From positions 105,751 to 169,750 of the forward strand of contig CATOSU010000007.1 in the NCBI GenBank assembly GCA_951812615.1: a stretch of DNA of 64,000 nt, written 5' to 3'. Under the pieces are notes generated by a model. It was not told the DNA's origin. It saw only the letters and a list, made by a program, of their open reading frames with translations, and did not search any database. Every line of letters begins with the position of its first letter. Positions within the stretch are counted from its first letter, which is position 1. The DNA comes from an uncultured Paracoccaceae bacterium (GTDB lineage Bacteria > Pseudomonadota > Alphaproteobacteria > Rhodobacterales > Rhodobacteraceae). Below are positions 47,167 through 57,750 of the stretch, piece after piece. The position numbers and the translations under genes are program-made.

Positions 47167-48333
47167 ATGACGCCGGCGGCGCGCGTTCAGGCTGCCATCG
47201 ACATTCTGGACGAGATTGCAACCGGCAAACCCGCTGAACAGGCGCTGACCGGCTGGGCCCGGCGCAGCCGCTATGCCGGGTCGGGCGACCGCGCGGCGAT
47301 CCGTGACCATGTCTTCGACGTGCTGCGCGCCCGCGCCTCGCTGGCGGTGCTGGGCGGCGGGGCGGACGGGCGCCGGCTGATGCTCGGGCTGCTGCGGGAC
47401 CAGGGCCGCGATCCGGATGCGGTGTTCTCTGGCGCCCGGTTCGCGCCCGCACCGCTGACCGCCGCGGAACGCGCGGCCCTTCCCGACCCTGCGACCGGGC
47501 TGCCGCCGGATGTGCCCGGCTGGCTGATCCCGGACCTGAACCGCAGCCTCGGCGACAGGATGCCCGCGGTCGTGGCTGCCCTGCGCCGCCGCGCGCCGGT
47601 GCATCTGCGCGCCAATCTGCGCAAAACAACCGTGCCGGATGCCGCCGCTGCCCTGCGCAAAGACGGGATCGAAACCGTGCCGCACCCGGCATCGGAAACC
47701 GCGCTGGAAATCACCGAAGGCCAGCGCAAACTGCGTCAGAGCGCGGCCTATCTCGACGGGCTGGTTGAACTGCAGGACGCCGCCAGCCAGGCTGTCACCG
47801 ATCTCCTGCCGCTGCGCCCGGGGCAGCAGGTGCTGGATTACTGCGCCGGCGGCGGCGGCAAGGCGCTGGCGATGGCCGTGCATGCGGATGTGCGGGTCGA
47901 CGCCCATGATATCGCGCCGGAGCGGATGAAGGACATCCCCGTCCGCGCGCAAAGGGCAGGCGTGTCGGTCCGCTGCCTGCCCACGGACCGGCTGGCCGGG
48001 CCTTACGACGTGGTCCTGTGCGATGCGCCCTGTTCCGGCAGCGGGGCGTGGCGCCGGTCGCCGGATGCGAAATGGCGGCTGACCCCCGACCGGCTTGCAG
48101 AGCTGACCGCGATACAGGATCAGGTTCTGGACCGGGGCGCAGCGCTGGTGCGTCCGGGCGGGACGCTGGCCTATGCCACCTGTTCCCTGCTGGATGCGGA
48201 AAACCGGGATCGTGTACAGGTTTTTCTGAGCCGGACACCCGGCTGGAGCGTGGTTCTGGACCGCCACTGGCGGCCCGACGCGGGGACCGATGGCTTCTAC
48301 ACCGCTCACTTGACGCGGCAGAGTATCGGGTGA
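47167..48333 (+). CDS. RsmB/NOP family rRNA (cytosine-C5) methyltransferase
   Basis: A 388-residue methyltransferase. It has an N-terminal NusB/PUA-like part, then the SAM motif VLDYCAGGGGKALAMAVHAD, motif IV DAPCSGSGAWRRSPDAKWR and motif VI TLAYATCSLLDAENRDRV; the two Cys in PC and TC are the nucleophile and helper in this family. The likely product is m5C in 16S rRNA or tRNA. It is downstream of guaB and upstream of the kinase gene on the same strand. Confidence 0.92.
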   Translation: MTPAARVQAAIDILDEIATGKPAEQALTGWARRSRYAGSGDRAAIRDHVFDVLRARASLAVLGGGADGRRLMLGLLRDQGRDPDAVFSGARFAPAPLTAAERAALPDPATGLPPDVPGWLIPDLNRSLGDRMPAVVAALRRRAPVHLRANLRKTTVPDAAAALRKDGIETVPHPASETALEITEGQRKLRQSAAYLDGLVELQDAASQAVTDLLPLRPGQQVLDYCAGGGGKALAMAVHADVRVDAHDIAPERMKDIPVRAQRAGVSVRCLPTDRLAGPYDVVLCDAPCSGSGAWRRSPDAKWRLTPDRLAELTAIQDQVLDRGAALVRPGGTLAYATCSLLDAENRDRVQVFLSRTPGWSVVLDRHWRPDAGTDGFYTAHLTRQSIG

Positions 48334-48378
48334 TAATCAACCCAAGGTAGTATATCATTAACTGCGATTTAACCCGCG

Positions 48379-50713
48379 GTGGCGAAACTGGCTGCAAAGC
48401 AGTTCCGACGGAGGGTTCGACTGTTGGGGAATCGGCAGAATGCCGGGTCCGGTCCCGCGACACAGTGGGTTGCGGGCCAGCACAGGTATTCCTTTCTGGT
48501 TGCGCTTGCCGCCGGGTCGGCGGCGCTGTCGCTGCTGGCACCGGACGGGCTGGGCGCCCTGTCGGCTGCGGCGGCGGCGGCGACGATCCTGTTCTTGCTG
48601 ATGCTGGTGGCACTGGCCGACTGGCGCGCGGCGGCGTGACGCCCGTGCGCAGACCCTGCAGGTGATCGACGCCGACCCGGCGGCGCAGATCCTGACCGAT
48701 GACATGGGCCGGATCCTGACCTGCAACCGGGCCGCGCGGAAGCGGTTTGAACATGCCGGCGCGGGGATGCTGACCGGGGCGCTGGCCGGAACCTTCGGCA
48801 ACCCCGCCGGCATCGTTCACCGGCTGCAGGGCGGGCTGAGCCGGGGCGACGGTGTAAGCGAGGATATTCAGACCCGTCTGGGCACGATACGCGCCGCGGT
48901 GCACCGTGCCGGGCCGGGCCGGCAGCTCTGGCGCTTTGAGACCCTGCCGGACAGGGGACAGCCGGGGCGCATGTCGGAACATCTGCCGGTTGCCATGATC
49001 ACCGTGGGGCCGACCGGCGCCATCCTGTTCATGAACGACGCAGCCCGGACGCTTGCGGGCGGGCGGCTGAAATCGCTGGAGGAGATGTTTGTTTCCGTCC
49101 CGGTCCGCGCCGGGGAAATCAACCGGATCCGCGGCGATGACGGCCCGACCGACGTGATGGTGTTTCAGCAGGACAGCACAGCTCGGCGCCGCGAAATGTA
49201 CCTGCTGCCCGCCGGGCAGGCCGGTGCCGTCGGGCTGGGCGGGCTGGAAGGGTTGCCCGTGCCGGTGTTGCGGCTGTCGCCTGCGGGCCGGATCGTGGCG
49301 CTGAACGTGCAGGCCCGGACCCTGCTGGGCGGGCAGGCGGCAACGGGCGATCTGCTGCTGGATCTGATGACCGGCCTCGGCCGCCCGCTGGCGGACTGGC
49401 TGCGGGAGGTGTCCGAAGGTCGGCTGGTCAACCATACCGAGTTTCTGCGCCTGACCCGGACCGACCGGGAGATGTTCGTTCAGGTCACGCTCAGCCGGGT
49501 CGAGGAGGAAGACGAGGTTTCGATCGTCGCGGTCCTGCATGACGCGACTGAGCTCAAGACACTGGAAGCTCAGTTCGTGCAAACCCAGAAGATGCAGGCG
49601 ATCGGTCAGCTCGCGGGCGGGGTCGCGCATGATTTCAATAACCTTCTGACAGCGATTTCAGGGCATTGCGACCTGTTGTTGCTACGGCATGACCAGGGTG
49701 ATCTGGACTATGCCGACTTGATCCAGATCCGCCAGAACGCAAACCGCGCCGCCGCGCTGGTCAGCCAGCTGTTGGCGTTTTCGCGCAAACAGACATTGCG
49801 GCCCGAGGTGCTGGATTTGCGTGACACGCTGGCCGACCTGACCCATCTGCTGAACCGGCTGGTGGGGGAAAAGGTGACGCTGACGCTGACCCATGATCCG
49901 GTGCTCAAAACCGTGCGCGCCGACAAGCGGCAGCTGGAACAGGTGCTGATGAACCTTGTGGTCAATGCCCGTGACGCGATGCCGGCAGGCGGTGAAATTC
50001 GGATCGATACCGAGGCGCGGACGCTGACCGAACCGCTGCGCCGTGACCGGGCCCGGGTGCCTGCGGGCGATTATGTGCTGGTGCGGGTGATCGATCAGGG
50101 TGAAGGGATCGATCCGGACAAACAGCAGAAGGTCTTCGAACCCTTTTACACGACCAAGCGCACCGGGGAGGGCACGGGGCTGGGCCTGTCGACGGCTTAT
50201 GGCATCGTCAAGCAGACCGGTGGCTTTATCTTCGTGGACAGCGAACCGGGCGCCGGCACGTGTTTCACCATCTATCTGCCGGTCTTTGCCGACATCGAAA
50301 GTCCGCCCGCGCCGGATCCGGTCGCGGTGCAGCCATCAACCCGGCAGGGCGACGGCGTGGTGCTGCTGGTCGAGGACGAGGCGCCGGTCCGGGCCTTTGC
50401 GTCGCGGGCGCTGCGGTTGCGCGGCTATACCGTGCTGGAGGCCGAATCGGCCGAAGATGCGCTGGACCTGCTGTCGGACCCGGCGGTTGCGGTGGACGTG
50501 TTCGTCACCGACGTGGTGATGCCGGGGCTCGATGGACCGAGCTGGGTCCGGCGCGCCCTGAAGGACCGTCCGAACGTGCGGGTGGTGTTCGTGTCGGGCT
50601 ATGCCGAGGGGGCGTTTGGCGATGACGGGCCGAAGGTACCGAACTCGACATTCCTGCCGAAGCCGTTTTCCCTCAGCCAGCTGACTGAGACGGTCAACCG
50701 GCAGATGCACTAG
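48379..50713 (+). pseudogene. cckA: CckA-like hybrid sensor histidine kinase, frame disrupted near residue 87
   Basis: The 5' frame (GTG 48379 or TTG 48424, the latter after GGAGG) encodes two membrane helices (YSFLVALAAGSAALSLLA and ILFLLMLVALADW) and stops at 48637-48639. The second frame, one base shifted, reads through upstream as RRDARAQTLQVIDADP and then gives PAS domains, the HisKA box QLAGGVAHDFNNLLTAI, an ATPase domain (VNARDAMPAGG, GTGLGLSTAYGIVKQTGG) and a receiver (VLLVEDEAP, TDVVMPG, KPF). One extra base in the GC repeat 48622-48636 explains the split. If translated from GTG 48662 the kinase would be soluble. Sequencing error is possible. Confidence 0.78.
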
Positions 50714-50785
50714 GCCGGGATGCGTGTTTCAAAAAATCGCATGCTCAAAAGGGAAAGCGGGGAAAAATGAATTGATCGCAATGCA

Positions 50786-51385
50786 TTATGATCCAATGCT
50801 CGCGTAAAGTTCAAACTCTGCGGCGCATTTTCGCTCCAGCTTGGCCCGCACGGCGCCGGACAGGTCCAGCGGCGCCTTGGGCGAGGCATTGACGACGCCC
50901 GGCAGGTCCAGTTCCCGGCCCAGCCGGTCCTGCAGAAACGCTTGCACACGCGCCTGATCCTCGTAGCGGAACAGGAAATCCACCCCGGTGCCATTGGGTT
51001 GGCGCTCCAGAAACTTGGCCTGACTGCCGACCTCGGCATAGGGCGGTCGCTGCCCGCGCGTGTAGCCGTCGACAAAGTCGTCGAAACTGACGCCGGCGGT
51101 GGAATTGGGGCGCCCGGCCATAAACGGCCGCTGGCGATAGCGGTACCAGCTGCCCAGCCAGCTGACCGGTTCGCGCATCACCGCCATCACCTGCATCTGC
51201 ACACCGCAGACCTTTTCGAACATCGGCCGGAACCACCGGTTGTACCGGTAGACCGGCGCATGTTTCAGCTCCGGCGGATCAGACACAACGATGTCGGCAA
51301 AAGGCGCCAGCGCCTGCTGCCAGGCTGTCGTTCCGGTTTTCGGGACCGACAGGAAAACCAGCTTTTCGTCATGGAAAACAAGCAT
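50786..51385 (-). CDS. sulfotransferase family protein
   Basis: A 199-residue sulfotransferase-like protein. The PAPS 5'-loop is FLSVPKTGTTAWQQAL near residues 12-27; later AVMREPVSWLGSWYRYR gives the 3'-phosphate site. I chose the ATG at 51385 (MLVFHDEKLVFL); the frame is open farther up but that overlaps the recA promoter region. Single gene, divergent from recA. Acceptor unknown; with the other transferases nearby a surface-polymer role is possible. Confidence 0.82.
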   Translation of the reverse strand: MLVFHDEKLVFLSVPKTGTTAWQQALAPFADIVVSDPPELKHAPVYRYNRWFRPMFEKVCGVQMQVMAVMREPVSWLGSWYRYRQRPFMAGRPNSTAGVSFDDFVDGYTRGQRPPYAEVGSQAKFLERQPNGTGVDFLFRYEDQARVQAFLQDRLGRELDLPGVVNASPKAPLDLSGAVRAKLERKCAAEFELYASIGS

Positions 51386-51508
51386 CTGCCGGAAGTGCCC
51401 CTCTGAATTCTCCGAAACCTTTTGGCGTAAACTACTCCTTAACCCTGTTGAGAAACAGTGGGGGAGCGGAAATTTCTTCTTGAAATGTTCTCCTTTTGGT
51501 CCGAAAAG

Positions 51509-51523
51509 GAACAAGAGGTGAAC
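51509..51523. promoter_or_regulatory. LexA (SOS) box of alphaproteobacterial type upstream of recA
   Basis: GAAC-AAGAGGT-GAAC exactly matches the alphaproteobacterial SOS operator GAAC-N7-GAAC and lies 56 bp upstream of the recA ATG. A weaker GTTC-N7-GGTC is at 51487-51501. Confidence 0.88.
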
Positions 51524-51578
51524 GAAGCAGTCATGGACGCCCGCGGGCAGCTGTGACAATAAGGAAAGCGACAGGATA

Positions 51579-52643
51579 ATGGCGGATCTTTTGACGATGA
51601 CCAGCAAGCAGAGCGCGGACAAACAGAAGGCGCTCGACAGCGCCCTGGCCCAGATCGAACGGCAATTCGGCAAAGGGTCGATCATGAAGCTGGGCGGCGA
51701 CAGCCCGCTGCAGGAAATCGCGGCCAGTTCGACCGGATCTCTCGGGCTCGACATCGCGCTGGGGATCGGTGGATTGCCGATGGGCCGGATCGTGGAAATC
51801 TACGGGCCGGAAAGCTCGGGCAAGACCACGCTGACGCTGCATTGCGTGGCCGAACAGCAGAAAAAGGGCGGCGTCTGTGCTTTTGTCGATGCCGAACACG
51901 CGCTGGATCCGCAATACGCCCGCAAGCTGGGCGTCGATCTGGACGAATTGCTGATTTCTCAGCCCGACACCGGCGAACAGGCGCTGGAGATCACCGATAC
52001 GCTGGTCCGGTCCGGTGCGGTCAACATGATCGTGGTCGATTCGGTCGCGGCGCTGACCCCGAAATCCGAGCTGGAAGGCGACATGGGCGACAGCAGCGTC
52101 GGCGTGCAGGCGCGTCTGATGAGCCAGGCGATGCGCAAGCTGACCGGTTCGATCAGCCGGTCCAACTGCATGGTGATCTTCATCAACCAGATCCGCATGA
52201 AAATCGGCGTGATGTTCGGCTCCCCGGAAACCACGACCGGCGGCAATGCGCTGAAATTCTACAGCTCGGTTCGTCTGGACATCCGCCGCATCGGCGCGAT
52301 CAAGGACCGCGACGAAGTGGTCGGCAATGCCACCCGCGTCAAGGTGGTCAAGAACAAGGTGGCCCCGCCGTTCAAGCAGGTTGAGTTTGACATCATGTAT
52401 GGCGAAGGCATCTCCAAGACCGGCGAATTGCTGGATCTGGGCGTCAAGGCCGGCGTGGTGGAGAAATCCGGCAGCTGGTTCAGCTATGGTGACGAGCGGA
52501 TCGGGCAGGGGCGCGAAAACGCCAAGAACTTCCTGAAGGAAAACACCGCGATCGCGCTGGAGATCGAAGACAAGATCCGGGCTGCGCACGGGCTGGAATT
52601 CGACATCGGCGAGGCTGACAAGGACGACATCCTCGAAGCCTGA
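51579..52643 (+). CDS. recA: recombinase RecA
   Basis: A 354-residue RecA, which forms filaments on single-stranded DNA, promotes strand exchange and triggers LexA cleavage. Seen are the opening [24 protein letters not shown], Walker [17 protein letters not shown], the [20 protein letters not shown] loop, and the [16 protein letters not shown] signature. Length and sequence are normal. The SOS box upstream indicates LexA control. A 10-bp-stem hairpin follows. Confidence 0.98.
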   Translation: MADLLTMTSKQSADKQKALDSALAQIERQFGKGSIMKLGGDSPLQEIAASSTGSLGLDIALGIGGLPMGRIVEIYGPESSGKTTLTLHCVAEQQKKGGVCAFVDAEHALDPQYARKLGVDLDELLISQPDTGEQALEITDTLVRSGAVNMIVVDSVAALTPKSELEGDMGDSSVGVQARLMSQAMRKLTGSISRSNCMVIFINQIRMKIGVMFGSPETTTGGNALKFYSSVRLDIRRIGAIKDRDEVVGNATRVKVVKNKVAPPFKQVEFDIMYGEGISKTGELLDLGVKAGVVEKSGSWFSYGDERIGQGRENAKNFLKENTAIALEIEDKIRAAHGLEFDIGEADKDDILEA

Positions 52644-52703
52644 CGGGGACGGTCGCACGCCCCGGTCCGCGCGGTCGACCGCGTCGGCGCAGGGACAACA
52701 CCG

Positions 52704-52730
52704 GGCAGGACGATCCGCGATATCGTCCTG
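52704..52730. terminator. hairpin between recA and alaS
   Basis: GCAGGACGAT (52704-52713) and ATCGTCCTGC (52721-52730) form a perfect 10-bp stem with a 7-base loop. It lacks a T tract but is placed right for the recA transcript end. Confidence 0.6.
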
Positions 52731-52813
52731 CGGCGGGTTCTCCGGTGGACAGTGTATCGGCAGCGGTTTAGATACGCTGCACCGATTTTTCCCTGTCCGG
52801 ACCGAACCTTCAC

Positions 52814-55483
52814 ATGACCAGCCTCAATGACATCCGCCGTACGTTCCTCGACTTCTTCGTGAAGAACGGACACGAAGAAGTCGCCAGTTCACCTCTGGTG
52901 CCGCGCAACGATCCGACGCTGATGTTCGTGAACTCGGGCATGGTGCAGTTCAAGAACCTGTTCACCGGCGTGGAACACCGTGACTATCAGCGCGCCACCA
53001 CGTCGCAGAAATGCGTCCGTGCCGGTGGCAAGCACAACGATCTGGACAATGTCGGCTATACTGCCCGGCACCATACCTTCTTTGAAATGCTGGGGAATTT
53101 CAGCTTTGGCAACTATTTCAAGGACGATGCCATCCCCTTTGCCTGGGACCTGATCACGAAGGATTTCGGGATCGACAAGGACCGGCTTTATACCACCATC
53201 TATCACACCGACGACGAGGCGTTCGAAATCTGGAAAAAGGTCGGCGTCCCCGAGGACCGGATCATTCGCATCGCCACGTCCGACAATTTCTGGCAGATGG
53301 GCCCGACCGGCCCCTGCGGACCCTGCACCGAGATATTCTATGATCACGGCCCCGAGATCTGGGGCGGCCCGCCGGGCAGCCCGGAAGAGGACGGCGACCG
53401 GTTCATCGAGATCTGGAACATCGTTTTCATGCAGAACGAACAGTTCGAGGACGGCTCGATGGTGCCTCTGGACATGCAGTCCATCGATACCGGCATGGGG
53501 CTGGAACGGATCGGCGCGCTGCTGCAGGGCAAGCACGACAATTACGACACCGACCTGATGCGTTCACTGATCGAGGCCAGTGCCGATGCCACCTCGTCGG
53601 ACCCGGACGGACCGGGCAAGACCCATCACCGGGTGATCGCCGACCACCTGCGGTCAACGTCCTTCCTGATGGCTGACGGGGTCATGCCCTCCAACGACGG
53701 GCGCGGATATGTGCTGCGCCGGATCATGCGGCGGGCCATGCGGCATGCGCACCTGCTGGGTGCAACAGATCCGCTGATGCACCGGCTGGTTCCGGCGCTG
53801 GTCCGGCAAATGGGCGCAGCGTATCCCGAGCTGGGACAGGCGCAGGCGCTGATCGAGGAAACCCTGAAGCTGGAGGAAACCCGGTTCAAGGTGACGCTGG
53901 ACCGCGGGCTGAAGCTGTTGGACGAGGAACTGGCCGGCCTGCCCGAAGACAGCCCGCTGCCGGGTCCGGCGGCGTTCAAGCTCTATGATACTTACGGTTT
54001 CCCGCTGGACCTGACGCAGGACGCGCTGCGCGAAAAGGGCCGCACCGTTGATGTCGACGGGTTCGACACGGCGATGGAGGAACAGAAGGCCAAGGCCCGC
54101 GCGGCATGGTCCGGGTCGGGCGAGGCCGCGGATGCGGCGGTATGGTTCGACATTGCCGATGCGCATGGCGGCACCGATTTCCTGGGATACGACACCGAAA
54201 CCGCCGAAGGTCAGGTTCTGGCGCTGGTGCGCGGCGGCGCGCGGGTGGCATCGGCCGGGGCGGGTGAAACCTGTTGGGTCGTGCTGAACCAGACGCCGTT
54301 TTATGCCGAAAGCGGCGGTCAGGCCGCCGATCACGGGTTCCTGCGCCGTCTGGAAAACCGCGATGACGAGGCGCAGGTCACAGACGTGCAGAAATTCGCA
54401 GGCGGTCAGGTCTTTGCCCATCAGGTCGTGGTCGGGGCCGGCACGCTGTCGGAGGGCGACGCCGTGTCGCTGGAGGTGGACCACACCCGCCGCTCGGCGA
54501 TCCGGTCCAACCACTCGGCCACTCACCTGATGCACGAGGCCCTGCGCCGCGCGCTCGGCGATCACGTGGCACAGCGCGGGTCGCTGAACGAGGCCGACCG
54601 GCTGCGCTTCGATTTCAGCCATTCCAAGGCGCTGACGCAAGCCGAGATGGCTCAGGTCGAGCAGGAAGTGAACGCCTTTATCCGGCAAAACGCCCCGGTC
54701 GAGACCCGGATCATGACGCCCGACGACGCGCGCGAGATCGGCGCGCAGGCGCTGTTCGGTGAAAAATACGGAGACGAAGTGCGCGTGGTGTCCATGGGCG
54801 TGGATCCGCAGAGCGGCAAGGGCGGCAATGGCGCGACCTATTCGATCGAACTGTGCGGCGGCACCCATGTCAGCCAGACCGGGGATATCGGGCTGTTCGT
54901 GACGCTGGGCGACAGCGCGTCAAGCGCCGGTGTGCGCCGCATCGAGGCGCTGACCGGGGCCGGGGCCTTTGCCCATCTGACCGCGCAGGACCAGCGGCTT
55001 GCAGCCGCTGCGCTGGCGCTGAAGGCGCAGCCGGCGGATGTGCCCGACCGGGTGCAGGCGCTGCTGGACGAACGCAGGGCATTGCAGAACGAAGTGGCAC
55101 AGCTGCGCCGTGATCTGGCCATGTCCGGGGGCGGTCAGGCGGGGACGGATGCCACTGAAATCAACGGGATACAGTTCGTTTCTCAGGTTCTGAGCGGGGT
55201 CACCGGAAAGGACCTGCCGCCGCTGATTGACGAGCACAAAGAGCGGCTGGGCTCGGGCGCGGTGCTGCTGATTGCCGACACCGGCGGCAAGGCTGCGGTC
55301 GCGGCGGGGGTGACGGCGGATCTGTCGGGCACGATCAGCGCGGTGGATCTGGTCCGGGCCGCGGTTGGCGCGCTGGGGGGCAAGGGCGGCGGCGGCCGGC
55401 CCGACATGGCGCAGGGTGGCGGACCCTCGGCGGAGAATGCCGATGCGGCCATCAAGGCGGTTGAAACGGTTCTGGGAGGATAA
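52814..55483 (+). CDS. alaS: alanyl-tRNA synthetase
   Basis: An 889-residue synthetase charging tRNA-Ala. It starts [21 protein letters not shown]; class II motifs include [12 protein letters not shown]-type residues ([35 protein letters not shown]), the editing-domain zinc residues [15 protein letters not shown] and [13 protein letters not shown], and a C-terminal Gly-rich oligomerisation domain ending [16 protein letters not shown]. Full length. The DUF1330 gene starts 1 bp after its stop region. Confidence 0.98.
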   Translation: MTSLNDIRRTFLDFFVKNGHEEVASSPLVPRNDPTLMFVNSGMVQFKNLFTGVEHRDYQRATTSQKCVRAGGKHNDLDNVGYTARHHTFFEMLGNFSFGNYFKDDAIPFAWDLITKDFGIDKDRLYTTIYHTDDEAFEIWKKVGVPEDRIIRIATSDNFWQMGPTGPCGPCTEIFYDHGPEIWGGPPGSPEEDGDRFIEIWNIVFMQNEQFEDGSMVPLDMQSIDTGMGLERIGALLQGKHDNYDTDLMRSLIEASADATSSDPDGPGKTHHRVIADHLRSTSFLMADGVMPSNDGRGYVLRRIMRRAMRHAHLLGATDPLMHRLVPALVRQMGAAYPELGQAQALIEETLKLEETRFKVTLDRGLKLLDEELAGLPEDSPLPGPAAFKLYDTYGFPLDLTQDALREKGRTVDVDGFDTAMEEQKAKARAAWSGSGEAADAAVWFDIADAHGGTDFLGYDTETAEGQVLALVRGGARVASAGAGETCWVVLNQTPFYAESGGQAADHGFLRRLENRDDEAQVTDVQKFAGGQVFAHQVVVGAGTLSEGDAVSLEVDHTRRSAIRSNHSATHLMHEALRRALGDHVAQRGSLNEADRLRFDFSHSKALTQAEMAQVEQEVNAFIRQNAPVETRIMTPDDAREIGAQALFGEKYGDEVRVVSMGVDPQSGKGGNGATYSIELCGGTHVSQTGDIGLFVTLGDSASSAGVRRIEALTGAGAFAHLTAQDQRLAAAALALKAQPADVPDRVQALLDERRALQNEVAQLRRDLAMSGGGQAGTDATEINGIQFVSQVLSGVTGKDLPPLIDEHKERLGSGAVLLIADTGGKAAVAAGVTADLSGTISAVDLVRAAVGALGGKGGGGRPDMAQGGGPSAENADAAIKAVETVLGG

Positions 55484-55484
55484 G

Positions 55485-55772
55485 ATGCCGGCACTCTGGA
55501 TTGCACATGTCACGGTCACGGACGAAGAGGCCTATGGCCGCTATGCCAAGATCGCGACCGAGGCCATTGCCCAGCACGGCGGCAAATTCATCGCCCGCGC
55601 CGGGCGCTATGTTCAGCTGGAAGGCCGCGAGCGGCCCCGCAACGTGGTCGCCACCTTCCCCTCGGTCGAGGCGGCCGAGGACTGCTATCGCTCGGAAATC
55701 TACCAGTCGGCGCTGGAACATGCGCGCGGCGCCTCGGAACGCGAACTGCTGATCGTCGAAACCACCGAATAG
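55485..55772 (+). CDS. DUF1330 domain-containing protein
   Basis: A 95-residue dimeric alpha-beta barrel (ferredoxin-like) protein of DUF1330. The family pattern is visible: WIAHVTVTDEEAYGRYAKIA, the HGGKFIARAGRYVQLEG turn and SVEAAEDCYRSEIYQSALEHA. Begins just after the alaS stop (GGAGGATAAG ribosome site) and is probably co-transcribed. Function not established. Confidence 0.9.
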   Translation: MPALWIAHVTVTDEEAYGRYAKIATEAIAQHGGKFIARAGRYVQLEGRERPRNVVATFPSVEAAEDCYRSEIYQSALEHARGASERELLIVETTE

Positions 55773-55797
55773 GCCCGGCTCCCGCAGCCGTGCGCAG

Positions 55798-55840
55798 GCA
55801 ATTCATTAATGAATTGCAGGCGAATTGTTGACAATTCGCC
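55798..55840. terminator. two adjacent hairpins after the alaS-DUF1330 unit
   Basis: A perfect palindrome GCAATTCATTAATGAATTGC (55798-55817) is followed by GGCGAATTG-TTGA-CAATTCGCC (55819-55840). Before the IS630 insertion these lay between the convergent DUF1330 and sulfotransferase genes, a natural place for bidirectional termination. Confidence 0.7.
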
Positions 55841-55849
55841 GCCCGCCTA

Positions 55850-56902
55850 AAGCGTCCGGCTCAAAACCTGAATCGCAAGGGATTCCCTTGAGTGCCGATC
55901 TGTGATTCATCCTGTTTGGGAGGATGGATCATGTCAGCACCTTTGCCGAACGCGTTGCGGATGCGGTTTCAGAAGTTGGTTGAAGAAGGATTGAGCGGAC
56001 GCGCGGCGGCGTTGCGCCTGAAGCTTTCGCCCGCGACCGGGGCGCGTTGGGGGCTTGCGATCCGGCGAACCGGACAAGCAAGGGCCGCGCCTCAGGGCCG
56101 TCCTCGCGGCAAGGGCAAGCTTGATCCGCATCGGTCGCTTCTGATCGAACTGATTGAACAGGACGGCGACATGACCATGCCTGAACTTGCCGGCGCTCTT
56201 GCGGATGCGACCGGTGTTCAGGCGCACCCTGATGCGATTGGCCGGTTCCTGCGCAAGCTGGGCTTCACGTACAAAAAAAGACGTTGGTCGCGACTGAACG
56301 ACACCGCGCGAGGGTAAGGAAACAACGCGACCATTGGGTCAAACACCGCTTGCCTGCCGTCTCGGCTCAGCCAGATCGTGCTGTATTCATTGATGAAACC
56401 TCTGTCAAAACCAACCTGACCCGCCAGCGTGGATGGTCACAACGGGGCGCGCGGCTGGTGATGGATGCGCCCTTTGGATCATGGGGCACGCAGACCTTCA
56501 TCGCGGGCCTCAGCGCCGACGCATTGATCGCACCCTGGGTCATCAAGGGCGCGATGGATGGCGAAGCCTTTGCGGCTTATGTCGAGCAGGTGCTGGTGCC
56601 GGAACTGGAGCCAGGTACCGTCGTGATCCTAGACAACCTCGCGACGCACAAGAATGCCGCTGCGGCCAAAGCCATGCGCAAAGCCGGATGCTGGTTCCTG
56701 TTTCTGCCGCCCTATAGCCCCGATCTCAACCCGATCGAGATGGCCTTCTCGAAACTCAAAGCACACCTGCGCAGGATCGGCGCTCGAACCTTCACCGACA
56801 TGTTCAAAGCCCTCACTGAAATCTGCGAACTCTTCTCACCGGAAGAGTGCTGGAACTACTTCAAGGCTGCCGGATATGTCTCAGGTTAAAGGTCGGATGC
56901 TT
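55850..56902 (+). mobile_element. IS630-family insertion sequence (1053 bp)
   Basis: The ends match as inverted repeats when read inward with the flanking base pair: left CTAAAGCGTCCGGC and right CTAAAGCATCCGAC, both continuing to AACCTGA. The element lies between TA dinucleotides (55848-55849 and 56903-56904), the usual IS630 target duplication. It carries one transposase gene split over two frames by a run of seven A. It inserted in the stop codon of the sulfotransferase gene, as described in the findings. Confidence 0.88.
55931..56889 (+). CDS. IS630-family transposase, two frames joined at an A7 run
   Basis: The first frame (ATG 55931) gives the helix-turn-helix part ALRMRFQKLVEEGLSGRAAALRL and the linker GRPRGKGKL, then DAIGRFLRKLGFTYKK. 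At the A7 run 56273-56279 the frame must step back one base to continue as KKTLVATERHRARVRKQRDHW and the DDE domain: VFIDETSVKTN, VVILDNLATHK and SPDLNPIEMAFSKLK. Many IS630 elements use such frameshifting, so I regard it as likely programmed rather than decay. Without the shift the first frame ends at 56317. Confidence 0.85.
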
Positions 56903-57708
56903 TAGGGGGTGTAGCCCAGCCGCGCTTCCTGCTCCGCGTTCAGTTCCGACCACATGAAATCCCGGTCGCCGGCCGACATTTCCGCCGGCGGGGCCGGGCG
57001 CTCGCCCACCGCCGTGCGGAACCGCCAGCCCTGTGGCTTGTTCACCGGGCGATAGCCGCCGCCGGGTCGGAATTGCAGCCCCAGCCCGGTGCGAATGCGC
57101 TCCAGCGTGGCTTTCGGGTCTTTCTGCGCCTCCTCCAGCCGCAGGAAAACGCAGGTGCAATCGCGGGCCGGCATGCTCATCAGATGGGTCAGCTTGGCCC
57201 GGCGCAGGGCAAAGAGCGACGAAAACGGCTGACCGGTCAGCGGGTCGCGGTCCTGCTGCAGCGGACGGCCGACATAGTCGCGCCCGAGCTTGCCCAGATA
57301 GCGCTGTTTGTCGAAAACCGAAGACCATTCGGCCCGGATGAAGCCTTCGAACGGCAATCGCTGCAAATCCGCGGTGCTGTGCCACGGCTTGGCGTGCATC
57401 GACAGGGCCCAGCGTTCCGGGTGCCGCACGACGCAGATCACCGCCATGTCCCGCGGAACGGCCAGCATCTGACAGAACCCGTGCTTCCAGCCCAGTTCGT
57501 CGCTGTGTTTGAGGTCGGTGTTGCGGCCGATCAGGCGTTTGATGAAATTCGTGCCCGAAGACCGTTCGCCCAGCACCTGATAGCGCGCCAGCGGGTAGGA
57601 CCCGGCCCGGACCGCGTGAAAACCGCATTCTGCAAAGCTGTCAGGGAGCAGGGGGCCGTCCTTTCCTGTTTCGGCTGCCGGAATTTGAGATTTTCTTATA
57701 AGGCCCAA
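56902..57708 (-). CDS. sulfotransferase-like P-loop protein
   Basis: A protein of about 268 residues with a sulfotransferase-type P-loop: YQVLGERSSGTNFIKRLIGR, in which GERSSGTNF is the phosphate-binding loop, later CVVRHPERWALSMHAK and the C-terminal helix region. The start is uncertain: no ATG fits between this loop and the divergent glycosyltransferase gene. I used the TTG at 57708; a CTG at 57651 with AAGGA at good spacing is an alternative. The stop codon was altered by the IS630 insertion but remains a stop, so the protein is unbroken. With the adjacent glycosyltransferase it may modify a surface polymer. Confidence 0.72.
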   Translation of the reverse strand: MGLIRKSQIPAAETGKDGPLLPDSFAECGFHAVRAGSYPLARYQVLGERSSGTNFIKRLIGRNTDLKHSDELGWKHGFCQMLAVPRDMAVICVVRHPERWALSMHAKPWHSTADLQRLPFEGFIRAEWSSVFDKQRYLGKLGRDYVGRPLQQDRDPLTGQPFSSLFALRRAKLTHLMSMPARDCTCVFLRLEEAQKDPKATLERIRTGLGLQFRPGGGYRPVNKPQGWRFRTAVGERPAPPAEMSAGDRDFMWSELNAEQEARLGYTP

Positions 57709-57750
57709 ACCGGTAAGGATAGAGCAAACAAAATCGGGCAGGATCTTCGT

